Positions 1-9,987 of a stretch of 64,000 bases of DNA are shown in pieces. Made by a program: the position numbers and the translations under genes. Under the pieces are notes generated by a model. It saw nothing but the letters and a program-made list of their open reading frames with translations. It made no database searches and had not been told where the DNA came from. The number at the start of each line of letters is the position of its first letter. Positions within the stretch are counted from its first letter, which is position 1. This DNA is from Methylorubrum populi (GTDB lineage Bacteria; Pseudomonadota; Alphaproteobacteria; Rhizobiales; Beijerinckiaceae): positions 1 to 64,000 of the forward strand of contig DYYG01000030.1 of NCBI GenBank assembly GCA_020741775.1, given 5' to 3'.

Positions 1-551
1 AACCTTCAGCGGTGATCTCCGCGCCGGACCGGATCGGCCCCGCCGCAGCGGTCCGCGGCTCTAGAGCCGGCGAACCGTCCTGTCAACCCGCCCCACCGGC
101 ACCGCAGCGCCCAGACCGGCCGACACTCCAAAACACCGAAGACAGCGAACGCCCGATCCAGTCACCCGGATCAGCTCCGCTTCCTCAACAGCCTCGAAGA
201 CCACCGGAACCCCGCCCCAGCCAGATACTGGTGGGCGCCGCCCCGTCGGTGAGGCAGCATCTATGGGTTCTGCGAATCGGCGTCAAGCACCGCTTCGAAA
301 AAACTTCACCATTCAATCACGGCGAGATCACGGAGATACGACGCCGCGCGGTCGATCCCATCCTTTCTGCCCGAAACCGTCCTCACCAGCCCCCTCGCGC
401 GCGACGCTTGCCTCAATCTGGACATGCTGGCCCCGGACATCGGTGCCTGTCGGCGGACCCCGACCCCGAACTCCCCGGTCGCTCACCTCTTGCGAGTCTG
501 GTAGGACGAGAGGGCCACATCCGGTCCGAAGCGCCGACGCAGAGGAAGTCC
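1..551. other. Upstream region of the M23 peptidase, no supported gene
   Basis: The frame of the downstream peptidase stays open back to position 12, but the extra 180 residues are rich in Pro, Arg and Ala with no recognisable domain, as expected from a GC-rich non-coding stretch. A good ribosome-binding site appears only at 541-548. The segment around 298-320 is locally AT-richer and could carry the promoter, but I see no convincing -35/-10 pair. Confidence 0.5.
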
Positions 552-2639
552 GTGACGCGCGAGCGACTGAAGATCGGGGGAACGACGGAGGCAGCGCGGC
601 GGCGCCCGGCAAACCTGCCGCGCGGCGTCGAGCCGCCCCTGAACCTCCTCGGCGCGGAAGCCCGGCAGATCGATCGACGCGATGTCAATCTGCGTTGGCT
701 CTGCGCCAGCGCGCTGACGGGCATTACCGGCGCCTTGCTGATGGGCGCCGCGATCCATGTTTCGCTACAGGGCGATGTGTCCTTGGCGGCCATATCCGAC
801 CGCCCGAACCTCGCTCCGCGTCCGCAGGTCCAGGCGCCCTCGGCTGACGAGTCCGGCATCGCCTCGGCGCAGAAGGGCGACCGGCTGGTGCGCAACCTGA
901 TGGTCGCCTCGGCCAAGCAGAGTTTCCGCACCCCGGTCACCGTCCGCCTCGGCGACCGGGAAATCATCAAGGTCCGCCCCTTCGTGCGGATCTCGTCCAA
1001 CCTGTCGATGTCGACCGGCGTGTTCGCCAGCGACATCCCCCGCTTCGACCCGATGAAGTTCGTCTCCGACGAGCCGCAGGAACGCGCCCCCGATCCTGTC
1101 GCGGCGGATGCGCCGGGCGCCGAAGTGACGGTGGTGAAACGCGATCTCGCCGAGGTCACCGTCGAGGCGAACGCCCCCGGTCTTTCGGATGACGACGTGA
1201 CCGCTCAGGTCGAGGAGGAGCGGCGCCTCGCGGCGGAGGCCGGCCGGCGCACCGCCCTCCCCCTGGCGCCTCAAATCCTGCTGTCGCGCACCCTGCAGCA
1301 AGGCTCTGCCTTCGCCGGCTTCGGCGAAGGGAACGGCAAGGGCAAGCTCGGCGAGGACAACAGCCCGTTCAAGTCGATCGAGGTGCTGGTCGTCCCCGAG
1401 AACGTGACGAAGCTCGCCAAGGTGGAGCTGCGCTCCGGCGAGGCGCCCCTGGTCGAGGAGCGCGACCTCGCGCTGAAGCGCGGCGACACTCTCGAAGTGC
1501 TGCTCAAGGCGACGGGGCAAGCCTCCGACGCGGCGATCACGGGGATCGTGGTGGCTTTGGGCGGTAAGGCCAAGGTTGCGGCCCTGTCGGAGGGACAGCA
1601 ATTCCGCGTGCAGATCGCGCCGGGCCCGAAACCCGGTGACGGCCGGCAGGTGACCCGCGTGGTGCTGTTCGGCGAGAGCGGCGTCCAGGCCATCGCCGCG
1701 ATCAACGATCACGGGGAGTTCGTCTCCGTCGCGCCCCCGGTGGACGAGGCGCGCGGCCGCCCCCGGGAGCAGGCTCAGGCCGAGGCGCAGGACGGGGACG
1801 ACGAGGATGAGGGCAGCGGTCCGCGGCTCTATCAGAGCCTCTACGAGACCGGCGCCCGCCACGACGTGCCCCGCCCGACCATCGAGGACATCCTCCGGAT
1901 CTTCAGCTACGACATCGATTTCCAGCGTCGCATCTCATCGGGCGACGGGATCGACCTGTTCTATACTTACGACGAAGAGGCTGGGCCCGGTGCCGCCGAG
2001 CGGCCGGAACTGCTTTACGCCGCGCTCAATCTCGGCGGCGAGTGGCGCAAGGTCTACCGCTTCCAGTCACCGGACGACGGCTCGATCGATTACCTCGACG
2101 ACCAGGGCCGCTCGCTCAAGAAATTCCTGATCCGCAAGCCCATCGCCGACGGCATCATGCGCTCCGGCTTCGGCTATCGGCGCCACCCGGTGCTCGGCTA
2201 CGCCAAGCTGCATACCGGCGTCGACTGGGCCAACCCGATCGGCACGCCCATCGTCGCCGCCGGCAACGGCACCGTCATCAAGGCGGAATGGGATTCCGGC
2301 TACGGGCGCCGGGTCGAGGTGCAGCACATCAACGGCTACGTCACGACCTACAACCACATGTCCCGTTTCGCCCGCGGGATCAGCGCGGGCGCCCGGGTCC
2401 GGCAGGGGCAGGTGATCGGCTATGTCGGCTCGACCGGCCTCTCCACCGGCGCCCACCTGCATTACGAAGTGATCATCAACGGGCACTTCGTCGATCCGAT
2501 GAAGATCCGCGTGCCGCGCGGGCGTGAGCTCGACGGCCGGCTGCTTACCGAATTCAAGCGCCAACGCGATCAGATCGAGGCGACGATGCAGAAATCGAAG
2601 ACCGCCACGGCGATGGCCCAGCGCGACGCAATGCGCTGA
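552..2639 (+). CDS. M23-family peptidoglycan endopeptidase, membrane-anchored
   Basis: Predicted zinc metallopeptidase that cuts peptide cross-links in peptidoglycan. I place the start at GTG 552 because AGAGGAAG lies just upstream and it leaves one N-terminal membrane segment (about residues 49-70). This gives 695 residues. A long periplasmic region follows, with acidic and Ala-rich stretches, and the C-terminal LytM/M23 domain occupies about residues 525-660. The metal motifs are visible: HTGVD at 554-558 and HLH at 635-637. The arrangement is that of the large M23 proteins common in Rhizobiales. The peptidase domain is certain. Whether the protein acts in division, elongation or shape is not decidable from the sequence. 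It is convergent with the next gene. Confidence 0.85.
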   Translation: MTRERLKIGGTTEAARRRPANLPRGVEPPLNLLGAEARQIDRRDVNLRWLCASALTGITGALLMGAAIHVSLQGDVSLAAISDRPNLAPRPQVQAPSADESGIASAQKGDRLVRNLMVASAKQSFRTPVTVRLGDREIIKVRPFVRISSNLSMSTGVFASDIPRFDPMKFVSDEPQERAPDPVAADAPGAEVTVVKRDLAEVTVEANAPGLSDDDVTAQVEEERRLAAEAGRRTALPLAPQILLSRTLQQGSAFAGFGEGNGKGKLGEDNSPFKSIEVLVVPENVTKLAKVELRSGEAPLVEERDLALKRGDTLEVLLKATGQASDAAITGIVVALGGKAKVAALSEGQQFRVQIAPGPKPGDGRQVTRVVLFGESGVQAIAAINDHGEFVSVAPPVDEARGRPREQAQAEAQDGDDEDEGSGPRLYQSLYETGARHDVPRPTIEDILRIFSYDIDFQRRISSGDGIDLFYTYDEEAGPGAAERPELLYAALNLGGEWRKVYRFQSPDDGSIDYLDDQGRSLKKFLIRKPIADGIMRSGFGYRRHPVLGYAKLHTGVDWANPIGTPIVAAGNGTVIKAEWDSGYGRRVEVQHINGYVTTYNHMSRFARGISAGARVRQGQVIGYVGSTGLSTGAHLHYEVIINGHFVDPMKIRVPRGRELDGRLLTEFKRQRDQIEATMQKSKTATAMAQRDAMR

Positions 2640-2664
2640 TGCGGCGGGCGGGAGCGTCCTCTTC

Positions 2665-3159
2665 CTATTGCGGCTTGAGCGCGTCCCGGATCTCCATGAG
2701 GTCCAGGGCGCGCAGGGCCGTCTGCTGCATGAAACACTCGCCTGAGAGCGGACCGCCGATGGTGCCGCCGGGATAGACTCGGCCCGGCCATTCGCAGGTC
2801 TGGGCCCGGAACCTGAGCCAAGACTGCTGGACGCCCTTGAGATAGGCTTTTCCGCCCTCATCGAAGCCTGCCATGGCCTCGCGGTAGGATCGGTTCAGGA
2901 GGCTGTCCCAGACCGCGTGCTCGCGGTCGAAGCAGTTCATCATCCCCACCGTGCTGGAGCCGTCGGGAGTGGTCTGACAGGGCTCCGCAATGCGGCCGAT
3001 ACAGGCGCGACGCTTGGTGGAGGTGTCCTTGCCGACGAGACAGGACTCGATGGCGGCCATGTCCTTCGCGCTCGGAGCGGTCCGCTCCACATCCTGCGCG
3101 AGAGCGGGGGCGACGAGTGCGCAAGTCCCCAGAACCAGGATGGTTCGCAATGGTCTCAT
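2665..3159 (-). CDS. Secreted LprI/DUF1311-like protein
   Basis: Small exported protein of 164 residues. The start at 3159 gives a typical signal peptide (MRPLRTILVLGTCALVAPALA, cleavage near AQD). The mature part holds several cysteines and the LprI-type pattern, in which a Cys-rich helix-forming stretch with NCFDREHAVWDSLLNRSY is followed by LKGVQQSWLRFR and then a Cys near the end. DUF1311/LprI proteins are periplasmic, and some inhibit lysozyme. An in-frame upstream extension to 3279 would bury the signal peptide and is rejected. The function here is inferred only from family resemblance. A role as lysozyme inhibitor beside the convergent M23 peptidase is possible but unproven. Confidence 0.7.
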   Translation of the reverse strand: MRPLRTILVLGTCALVAPALAQDVERTAPSAKDMAAIESCLVGKDTSTKRRACIGRIAEPCQTTPDGSSTVGMMNCFDREHAVWDSLLNRSYREAMAGFDEGGKAYLKGVQQSWLRFRAQTCEWPGRVYPGGTIGGPLSGECFMQQTALRALDLMEIRDALKPQ

Positions 3160-3504
3160 CGGTCTCACGGCCCCTCGCGGCTCGTGACCGCGCAACGAGA
3201 ATTCCCGATGCTCGAGCGCGGGACAAGCCCGAGAGACTTCTCGTCCGGAGGCATTCTCAAAGAGAGCGGACGCGTTCATCCCCTCGAATGGTGCGCAGAG
3301 CGGCTCGCTTGGGAAAACCGCCTCGCAGGTATCTCGCCGTCCTCCTCACAACCTCATTCTGAGGTCCGATCGACGGGAGCCTCGAAGGAGGGCTCCAGGG
3401 CGCACTCCAGGGCGCACGGAGATATCTGGAATGCTCCTTCGAGGCCGCTCCGCGGCACCTCAGGATGAGGCGGCGGGTGGGATGAATGTCGCCGAACGGG
3501 CCAC
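3160..3504. other. Intergenic region carrying repeat copy 1
   Basis: This 345-base gap separates the LprI-like gene from gluQ. Its right third is the palindromic element at 3352-3470. Nothing coding is apparent in the rest. Confidence 0.6.
3352..3470. repeat. Intergenic palindromic repeat, copy 1 of 3
   Basis: A 119-bp element bounded by CCTCATTCTGAGG (3352-3364) and CCTCAGGATGAGG (3458-3470), which are near-reverse complements of each other. Inside lie a second pair of arms, CCTCGAAGGAGGGCTCC on the left and a diverged GCTCCTTCGAGG on the right, so the whole can fold as a long imperfect hairpin. Related copies are at 33253-33360 and 35639-35736. The interior contains a short direct duplication (CCAGGGCGCA twice, around 3395-3415) not found in the others. 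Confidence 0.8.
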
Positions 3505-4434
3505 TCAGAACCCGAGCATTCCCCGCACCGCCTCGGGCGTGACGCCCCGCGCGCGCAGATCGGCCAGCGCCTCCGAGCCCTTCGACTTGGCGAGCTTCTC
3601 GCCCTCCTCCGTCCGGATCAGGGCGTGGTGGTGATAGGCGGGGCTGGATAGGCCGAGCAGATGCTGGAGCAGGGCGTGGAGATCGGTCGCCGCCTCCAGA
3701 TCCTGGCCGCGCACCACATGGGTGATGCCCTGCACGGCGTCGTCGCAGACCACGGCGAGGTGGTAGCTCGTCGGCACGTCGCGCCGGACGATCACTGCAT
3801 CACCCCAGCGAGCGGGATCGGCGGTGACGGTCTCCTCGGCGCCGTCCTCGGGGGAGAAGCGTCGGATCGAGAGGGGCGCCGTCAGTGTGCGCAGCGCGTC
3901 GGCCATCGCGAGGCGCCAGGTATGCGGCTCGCCGCGCAGGCGCCGTGCCGTCGCCTCGGCGGCGGAGAGGTGGCGGCAGGTGCCGGGATAGAGCGGCGCG
4001 CCGTCGGGATCGCGCCGGACCGCCTCCCCGCGCACCGCGCGCTCAGCCACCTGCGCCGCGATCTGCCCGCGTGAGCAGAAGCAGGGATAGATCAGGCCCC
4101 GCTCCGCCAGCCGGTGACGGGCCGCAGCATAATCGGGAAAATGCTCGGATTGACGGCGCAGGGGCGGCGCGAAGGCGAGGCCGAGCCACGCGAGATCGGC
4201 CAGGATGCCGCTCACGAAGTCCGGGCGGGTGCGGCCGAGATCGATGTCCTCGATGCGCAGGAGCAGGCGGCCGCCGAGCCGGTCGGCGATACGGGCATTG
4301 AGGAGCGCGGAATAGGCGTGGCCGAGATGCAGCCGCCCGTTCGGACTCGGCGCGAAGCGCAGCACCGGTCCGGGCTCACGGGACGCCCGGTCGCCAGACC
4401 CCGTGGCGCCCGTTCGGGACGCGTCTCCGGTCAC
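3505..4434 (-). CDS. gluQ: Glutamyl-queuosine tRNA(Asp) synthetase
   Basis: Paralogue of the catalytic half of glutamyl-tRNA synthetase that attaches glutamate to queuosine in tRNA(Asp) rather than to a tRNA 3' end. The protein has 309 residues, the right length for GluQRS, which lacks the anticodon-binding domain. The class I motifs are present: HLGH at 36-39 and KLAKS at about 280-284. The zinc-site cysteines (CFCS near 116 and a Cys in YPGTCRH) are also seen. The start ATG at 4434 overlaps the stop of the upstream 93-residue gene by four bases (ATGA), which supports both the start and translational coupling. Confidence 0.92.
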   Translation of the reverse strand: MTGDASRTGATGSGDRASREPGPVLRFAPSPNGRLHLGHAYSALLNARIADRLGGRLLLRIEDIDLGRTRPDFVSGILADLAWLGLAFAPPLRRQSEHFPDYAAARHRLAERGLIYPCFCSRGQIAAQVAERAVRGEAVRRDPDGAPLYPGTCRHLSAAEATARRLRGEPHTWRLAMADALRTLTAPLSIRRFSPEDGAEETVTADPARWGDAVIVRRDVPTSYHLAVVCDDAVQGITHVVRGQDLEAATDLHALLQHLLGLSSPAYHHHALIRTEEGEKLAKSKGSEALADLRARGVTPEAVRGMLGF

Positions 4435-4712
4435 GGCTCTCCGGTGGGGCGCAGGCAGGCCATGGCACCCGGCGTGCAGGCGATGCCCGGCAACGAGCAG
4501 GCTGCCCCGTCCTCGGTGCGGCGGCAGATCGTGCAGCCGTCACCCCACTCGGCGCAGGCCGGATCCTGCGCGGGCGCCAGCACCGCCTGCGGGGCCGTGC
4601 GGGGGGCGAGCGCGCCGATCAGCACCGTGGCGGCCACGAGGGCGAGCACGCTCAGGGCGACGCGCCGGTCGCGGCGGGCGGTCTTCGGATCGTGGTCGGG
4701 GTCTGCGGGCAT
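4431..4712 (-). CDS. Small Cys-rich single-span membrane protein
   Basis: Unrecognised protein of 93 residues, read from ATG 4712. A basic N-terminus (KTARRDRR) precedes one hydrophobic segment (VALSVLALVAATVLIGALAP), and the remaining part carries six cysteines in about 45 residues, including CTIC. The topology suggests an N-terminal anchor with a disulfide-bonded or metal-binding periplasmic tail. It overlaps gluQ by four bases and so is probably expressed with it. I do not recognise a family and infer no function. A TTG at 4748 is an alternative, less likely start. Confidence 0.6.
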   Translation of the reverse strand: MPADPDHDPKTARRDRRVALSVLALVAATVLIGALAPRTAPQAVLAPAQDPACAEWGDGCTICRRTEDGAACSLPGIACTPGAMACLRPTGEP

Positions 4713-4946
4713 GGCTCGGTGTTGGCGCGGATGCAGCGGGACTGTCAACGCCGCGGGTCGAGCCGCCGCGACGAGAACCGGTCACGATGCCGCGCCGGAC
4801 GCGGACCTCCCTGCACACCTTGCCCAGCACACCTGGCCCTGCTCACCTTTGGGGGAACATTCGGCACGCTCGTTGCGATGCCGAGGAGTGGACGACCCAG
4901 AAACGGACCGGGAGGGGAGATTCACGCCAGAACGGAGCCTCGGCGC

Positions 4947-5165
4947 ATGCTCTACGGCCTCTATTTTCTGACCTGCATGGTCGCGAACCCCACGCATTGC
5001 GTAATGCGCGTCCACCGCTTCAACGAGGACATCGTCACCCCTCAGCAATGCCTGAGTGTCGCCCAGCCGCAGATGGCGGCGTGGCAGAACGCGCATGGCG
5101 ACCGCTGGCGGGTGGCGCGGTTCCGCTGCGGTTCACCGCCCCGGGATGACGGGACGCGGATCTGA
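4947..5165 (+). CDS. Small conserved-looking hypothetical protein
   Basis: Encodes 72 residues starting MLYGLYFLTCMVANPTHC. Read in this frame it has three cysteines, several Trp/His residues and a short hydrophobic start that may be a weak signal or a packed core. GGAG lies about 10 bases upstream of ATG 4947. An in-frame ATG at 4877 would add a Pro/Arg/Gly-rich stretch that looks non-coding. It is divergent from the gluQ pair and convergent with htpG. I do not recognise its function. The non-repetitive, amphipathic composition makes it more gene-like than the surrounding shadow frames. Confidence 0.5.
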   Translation: MLYGLYFLTCMVANPTHCVMRVHRFNEDIVTPQQCLSVAQPQMAAWQNAHGDRWRVARFRCGSPPRDDGTRI

Positions 5166-5192
5166 ACCCTCCGCATCCCGCCTGCCCTGCGG

Positions 5193-7079
5193 CTATTCTC
5201 CCGCTGCGTTGACCGATGTCGCGGCCTCACCCGCCAGCGCCGAGGCAACGGCGCGGGCGAAGGCCACGGGATCGCGCGGCGTGTCGCCGTCCTGGACGCG
5301 GGCAAGGTCGAGCAGGGTGCCGGCCAGCGCCTTGAGATCCTCGCCGGCCTCGGCCCGGTCGTTGAGCGACCGGATCAGGGCATGGCGCGGATTGATCTCC
5401 AGGATCGGCGCGCTGCCGCCGAAGCCGCGCCCGGCCCGGCGCAACAGGCGCTGCATCTGCAGGTCAGGCCCCATGCCGGAGGCGGCGAGCACCACGGCGC
5501 TATCGACGAGGCGGTCGGTGGTGCGCACGTCGGAGACGTCCGGCTCCAGCGCGAGCTTGAGGGCGGCGACCAGCTTGTCGAGCGGGGGCGTCTCCGCCTC
5601 CTCGCCCTCGGGCTTGAACTTCGAGAGATCGGCCGCGCCCTGCGTCACCGAGCGCAGGGGCTTGTCCTCGAACTTGCCCAGCTGCTCCGGCCAGAAGGCA
5701 TCGACGTGGTCGGACAGCAGAAGGACCTCGACGCCACGGGCGCGGAAGCCTTCGAGCTGGGCGGAGTTCTTGAGCGCCTCCACGTCGTCGGCGACGAGGT
5801 AGTAGATCGCTTCCTGCTCCGGCTTCATCCGTGACACGTAATCGGGCAGCGAGGTCCAGCCCTCCTGGGTGGAGGAGCGGAAGCGCAGCAGCGGCGCGAT
5901 CTCGGCCCGGCGCTCGAAATCCTCGTAGATGCCTTCCTTCAGCACCGGCCCGAAATTCTCGAAGAACTTCTGATATTCCTCGGCCTTCTCGGCATTCTTC
6001 GAGCGGTTGGTCAGCTCGGTGAGGACGCGCCCCGTCACCGCCCGACGGATCTTCTGGAGCGTCGGCGTCGATTGCAGCATCTCGCGGGAGACGTTGAGCG
6101 GCAGGTCGTCGGTATCGACCACGCCCTGGACGAAGCGCAGCCAGTTCGGCAGCAATTCGGCCTCGTCGGTGATGAACATGCGGCGCACATGCAGCCGCAC
6201 CTTGGAGCGCCGGTCGTCCTCCATCGCCATGAACGGCTTCATGCTCGGCACGAACAGGAGGCCGGTGAATTCGAGCGCGCCCTCCGCCCGCCAGTGCAGG
6301 GTCGCCCAGGGCTCGTCGAAGCCGTGGCTGACGGTGCGGTAAAACTCCTTGTACTGCTCGTCCGTGATCTCGGATTTGGGCTTGCGCCACAGGGCGGTGC
6401 CGCGATTGGCCGCCTCTTCCTTGCCCTCCTCGTCGCGGATGGCGATCGGCACGGCGATGTTGTCGGCCCATTTGCGCACGACGTGGTCGAGCCGGTAGCT
6501 CTCCAGATACTCGTCGGCATCCTCCTTGAGGTGCAGCACGATGTCGGTGCCGGCCTGGTCGCGGCTCGCCGGCTCCAGGGTGTAGCTACCCTTGCCGTCC
6601 GAAGCCCAGGTCCAGGCGTCGTCCGAGCCGGCCCGGCGCGAGGTGACGGTGACGCGGTCGGCCACCATGAAGGCGGAGTAGAAGCCGACGCCGAACTGGC
6701 CGATCAGGCTCGGGCGCGAGTCCTGCCCCTCAGCATCCGCCTTCGCCTCGCCGAGTGCCTGGGAGAAGGCGCGGGTGCCGGAACGGGCGATGGTGCCGAG
6801 ATTCTGCGCCAGATCCTCCTTGCTCATGCCGATCCCGGAATCCGAGATGGTGAGCGTGCGCGCCGCCTTGTCGGGCGCGATCAGCACCTTGGCGTCGGAG
6901 GGAAGCGCCAGGGCCTCGTTGGTCAGCGCCTCGAACCGGCGCCGGTCGGTCGCGTCGGCGGCATTGGCCACCAATTCGCGCAGGAAGATCTCGCGGTCGG
7001 AATAGAGCGCGTGGACGACGAGATCCAACAGGCGCCCGACCTCGGCACCGAATTCGTGCCGCTCTACCGTATCGCTCAA
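5193..7079 (-). CDS. htpG: Hsp90-family chaperone HtpG
   Basis: ATP-dependent cytosolic chaperone of 628 residues, close to the 624 of E. coli HtpG. I place the start at TTG 7079 because GGAGG sits directly upstream and the protein then begins [20 protein letters not shown], the usual Hsp90 N-terminus. Frames further upstream look non-coding. GHKL ATPase motifs are visible: [15 protein letters not shown] near the start, DSGIGM, and [11 protein letters not shown]. Middle and C-terminal dimerisation regions follow, without the MEEVD tail of eukaryotic Hsp90, as expected for bacteria. It stands alone, between two genes on the opposite strand. Confidence 0.93.
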   Translation of the reverse strand: MSDTVERHEFGAEVGRLLDLVVHALYSDREIFLRELVANAADATDRRRFEALTNEALALPSDAKVLIAPDKAARTLTISDSGIGMSKEDLAQNLGTIARSGTRAFSQALGEAKADAEGQDSRPSLIGQFGVGFYSAFMVADRVTVTSRRAGSDDAWTWASDGKGSYTLEPASRDQAGTDIVLHLKEDADEYLESYRLDHVVRKWADNIAVPIAIRDEEGKEEAANRGTALWRKPKSEITDEQYKEFYRTVSHGFDEPWATLHWRAEGALEFTGLLFVPSMKPFMAMEDDRRSKVRLHVRRMFITDEAELLPNWLRFVQGVVDTDDLPLNVSREMLQSTPTLQKIRRAVTGRVLTELTNRSKNAEKAEEYQKFFENFGPVLKEGIYEDFERRAEIAPLLRFRSSTQEGWTSLPDYVSRMKPEQEAIYYLVADDVEALKNSAQLEGFRARGVEVLLLSDHVDAFWPEQLGKFEDKPLRSVTQGAADLSKFKPEGEEAETPPLDKLVAALKLALEPDVSDVRTTDRLVDSAVVLAASGMGPDLQMQRLLRRAGRGFGGSAPILEINPRHALIRSLNDRAEAGEDLKALAGTLLDLARVQDGDTPRDPVAFARAVASALAGEAATSVNAAGE

Positions 7080-7632
7080 GAGTCCGCCTCCCGATTGGAG
7101 CGCCTCGCGGGACGCCCGCGCCAGCGCGGCGGATGTCTCGTGAGGGACGCTCGAAAAAGCGGGGGCGATATGCCCATGGCGAGACGGCAATTCAATTCCC
7201 GTATGCGGAGGCTGGCGCCGAAAAATTTGCATCTCAACAAGGGCTGCGCGGCCGCACAGGCCGGCTCAAGGCGGAAGGTAACGCCAAAGCACAGGCCCAG
7301 GATTGTCACCCGGCCGACTCCGATCAGGCTAAGTCTGAGCGCCACCTCGATAGTTTCCAGAGGAAACATCAGACACCGCCATCCCCTCATCGATCGATAT
7401 CGCGGGCGGCCCTTGCCTTCGCATCCCGATCATTGCGGCGAGCCGAGCGCCGTATGCTGGCGGGAGATGGCTTGCCTCACGAGATGAAGGCGGGATCTTT
7501 CATCAACAACCCTCCCCTTTCTCATCAATATTGGAGGCAGATGCTTTTTGCAGAACCTCGCCAGATTTACGAATTTTATACGCACGAAAGGGGAAAATTC
7601 AAAAATGTTCTAACAAACACGGAAACGAGACT
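7080..7632. other. Divergent promoter region between htpG and the chemoreceptor gene
   Basis: The 553 bases have no supported gene. The right end, about 7495-7625, is clearly AT-richer than the surroundings, with runs such as GAATTTTATACGCACG, and is the natural place for the chemoreceptor promoter. I could not define a -35/-10 pair with confidence. An open minus-strand frame at 7076-7390 was considered and rejected. Confidence 0.5.
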
Positions 7633-9333
7633 GTGCGTTCAGCGACCGCTTGGTTCTCCCGCCTCTCAATCGGTCGCCGGTTGATCTTGACTCTCGGCCT
7701 CGTGATCGGCTGCCTGCTCATGATCGACACAGCGAGCTTTCACGCGCTGACCAGCATGGCCGGCAACGAGCGCGAATTCGGCTCCAGCATCCTGCCGAGG
7801 ATCCGCCATGCCGGTAAGCTGCGCGGCGATGTCATCGATGTGCGGGTCAGCGTGCTCAACCACATCCTCTATTCCGAGGCCGAACGGATGCGGAAGGAGG
7901 AAGAGGCTCTGTCCAGCAAGAGCGTTCTGGTCAACGAGGGGATGCGGGCCTACGAGCCGCTGATCGAGAGCGACCGCGAGCGCGAGCTCTTCGACGCGTT
8001 CCGGCGCGAATGGCAAGGTTATCTCGGGGCGATCCCCGCCATCCTGGAGGAGTCGCGGGCGGGCCGGAAGGATCTCGCCATGCGTGAGAACCTCAAGACC
8101 GTCCGGCCCCGGATCAAGGCGGCCGCCGATGCCCTGGATGCGATCGTCGCTCTCGACAACGCGGCTGGCGACTCCGCCGTGCGGCACGGACAGGACACGG
8201 CCTCCGAAGCGTATGCACTCATGCTCGCGCTCAGTGTCGCCTCACTGACTCTCGCCGTGTTCCTCAGCGTGGCGATCGTGCGCAGCATCGGTGCAGGTAT
8301 GCGTGCGGTGCTGGAGCCCATGCGCCGGCTCGCGGCCGGGGATTTCTCGGTCACGATTCCCCATCAGGGCGAGGCGAACGAGATCGGCCAGATCGCCGGC
8401 GCCGTTCAGGTGTTCAAGGAGGGCGGCCTCGAGGCGCAGCGCCTCGCCGCCCTGCAAGCCGAGGCGGACGCGGCCAAGATGCGCCGTGCCGAGCTTCTCG
8501 ATCGGATCACCCGCGGCTTCGAGGCACAGGCCGGCAGCCTCACGCAGGACCTCACTGCGGCGGCGAGCGAGATGGAGATGACGGCCACCTCGATGACGGA
8601 CATCGCCGAGCGGGCGAGCCGCCAAGCCGTCACCGTCGCGGCCGCCGCCACGCAGACCGCCGGCAATGTCCAGCAGGTGGCGGTCGCGACCGAGGAGCTG
8701 GCCACCTCCGTGCAGGAGATCAACGGACAGGTCACGAAATCGGCCGAGATCGCCGCCACGGCGGTCGCCCGGGCGCAGCAGGCCGACGGCATCATCCGCG
8801 ACTTGGCGGCCAGCGCGGATCAGATCGGCACTGCGGCGAACCTGATCTCAGGCATCGCGGCGCAGACGAACCTTCTCGCCCTGAACGCCACCATCGAGGC
8901 CGCGCGTGCCGGCGATGCGGGACGCGGTTTTGCCGTGGTGGCCGCCGAGGTCAAGCAACTGGCCGATCAGACGGCTCGGGCGACGCAAGAGATCACGGAA
9001 CGGATTGGCGCGATCCAATCCGCGACCACAGGCGCCGTCGATGCCATGCAGGGCGTCGGCCGGACGATCCACGACATGTCCGGCATCACCACCCATGTGG
9101 CGGCCGCCATGGAGCAGCAGGGGGCCGCGACGCAGGAGATCGCCCGCAACATCCAGGCGGCGGCCTGCGGAACCGAGCAGGTCACGGGTCACATCGATGC
9201 GGTGCGCCAGGGAGCGGGCGAGACCGGTTCGGCCGCCACGCAGGTTCTGGATACCGCCCGCATTCTCGCGGCCCGCTCGGACCATCTCAGCCAGACGGTG
9301 CAGACCTTCCTGGCGGAGGTGCGAGCGGCCTGA
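7633..9333 (+). CDS. Methyl-accepting chemotaxis protein
   Basis: Transmembrane chemoreceptor of 566 residues that would control CheA. GTG 7633 is preferred over an upstream ATG because it follows GGAAACGAGA and places the first membrane segment (17-34) close to the N-terminus. The periplasmic part (about 35-190) is all-helical in character, like a four-helix-bundle sensor. The second membrane segment is at about 193-217, then a HAMP domain (about 218-268), then the signalling domain, whose conserved hairpin [20 protein letters not shown] falls at about 409-428. There is no C-terminal CheR-docking pentapeptide, and no che genes lie nearby, so it is an orphan receptor. The ligand is unknown. 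Confidence 0.92.
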   Translation: MRSATAWFSRLSIGRRLILTLGLVIGCLLMIDTASFHALTSMAGNEREFGSSILPRIRHAGKLRGDVIDVRVSVLNHILYSEAERMRKEEEALSSKSVLVNEGMRAYEPLIESDRERELFDAFRREWQGYLGAIPAILEESRAGRKDLAMRENLKTVRPRIKAAADALDAIVALDNAAGDSAVRHGQDTASEAYALMLALSVASLTLAVFLSVAIVRSIGAGMRAVLEPMRRLAAGDFSVTIPHQGEANEIGQIAGAVQVFKEGGLEAQRLAALQAEADAAKMRRAELLDRITRGFEAQAGSLTQDLTAAASEMEMTATSMTDIAERASRQAVTVAAAATQTAGNVQQVAVATEELATSVQEINGQVTKSAEIAATAVARAQQADGIIRDLAASADQIGTAANLISGIAAQTNLLALNATIEAARAGDAGRGFAVVAAEVKQLADQTARATQEITERIGAIQSATTGAVDAMQGVGRTIHDMSGITTHVAAAMEQQGAATQEIARNIQAAACGTEQVTGHIDAVRQGAGETGSAATQVLDTARILAARSDHLSQTVQTFLAEVRAA

Positions 9334-9338
9334 ACGCA

Positions 9339-9366
9339 CCTGTCGCGGACCCCGGTCCGGGACAGG
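9339..9366. terminator. Palindrome between convergent genes
   Basis: A 28-base near-palindrome (CCTGTC-G-CGGACC, CC, GGTCCG... GACAGG pattern) lies directly after the chemoreceptor stop and before the end of the convergent gene. It has no U tract, so it is a terminator-like hairpin rather than a textbook one. Confidence 0.4.
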
Positions 9367-9404
9367 GCGATCGATCGTCGTGCTCCGGGCCGTTGGGCGA
9401 TGCG

Positions 9405-9758
9405 TCAGGCCGCCAGCGCCGTCGGCGATGCAGGATTCCCGGCCGGCGTCGCCATCTCGATGCGCTGATGCACCGTGTCGAAGGCGGCGCGGATCGCCGT
9501 GACGGCATCCTCGGCGGCAACCAGGGTCGCGAGTTGCAGAGTGCCCGGCATGTCGCCGACGCGTCGCGTCGCGAAGACAATGGAATGTTCGAGCCGCAAC
9601 AGCTCTTCCTCGGCATTGACGCCGGAAAGACTTGCCAGCCGCTGGAGCGCTGCTTCCAGCGCATGGCGCAAGACAAGCGTTCTCACGCGATCCTGAAGGA
9701 TCGCCCGGTCATTCTGCTTCATGTGTTGAGGTGCCTGCCGATTCGCAGGAGCCATCAT
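9405..9758 (-). CDS. Hypothetical helical cytoplasmic protein
   Basis: Unrecognised protein of 117 residues, read from ATG 9758. ATG 9722 (MKQNDRAIL) is an equally possible start and neither has a strong ribosome-binding site. The sequence is predicted to be mostly alpha-helical (RTLVLRHALEAALQRLASL and a second heptad-like stretch, EEELLRLEHSIVFATRRV), with a Pro/Ala-rich tail and no membrane segment or signal peptide. It is convergent with the chemoreceptor gene. No function is assigned. Confidence 0.5.
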   Translation of the reverse strand: MMAPANRQAPQHMKQNDRAILQDRVRTLVLRHALEAALQRLASLSGVNAEEELLRLEHSIVFATRRVGDMPGTLQLATLVAAEDAVTAIRAAFDTVHQRIEMATPAGNPASPTALAA

Positions 9759-9987
9759 GTCACCCCGGCCGCAGCGGCGCAGTTCCTTTTCTGCAACATT
9801 TGATGAAAGGCGGAGACAGTCCCGGAACCTTTTCGAAAACCCGGGAATCGCCATCGGCCGCGCGGCCGGCGAATGGCCGGGCTGCGCCGGTACACCGTCA
9901 AGCCGGTTGCCCTTCGGGCGCACGCGTGGTCCTGATCCTGCCTTCGGTTCGGCCCTGCCGACCTTTCAGCGTTTTCCAGAGTTTCCC

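Noticed and set aside
12..551. N-terminal extension of the M23 peptidase frame
   Set aside because: Pro/Arg-rich, no domain, no ribosome-binding site. The good site is before GTG 552.
4850..4880. GGAAC ... CGTT as a general-stress (EcfG) promoter
   Set aside because: The two parts are 12 bases apart, too close for the 16-18 spacing needed.
7076..7390. 104-residue minus-strand frame upstream of htpG
   Set aside because: Mildly hydrophobic but overlaps the htpG start and has no recognisable content or ribosome-binding site.
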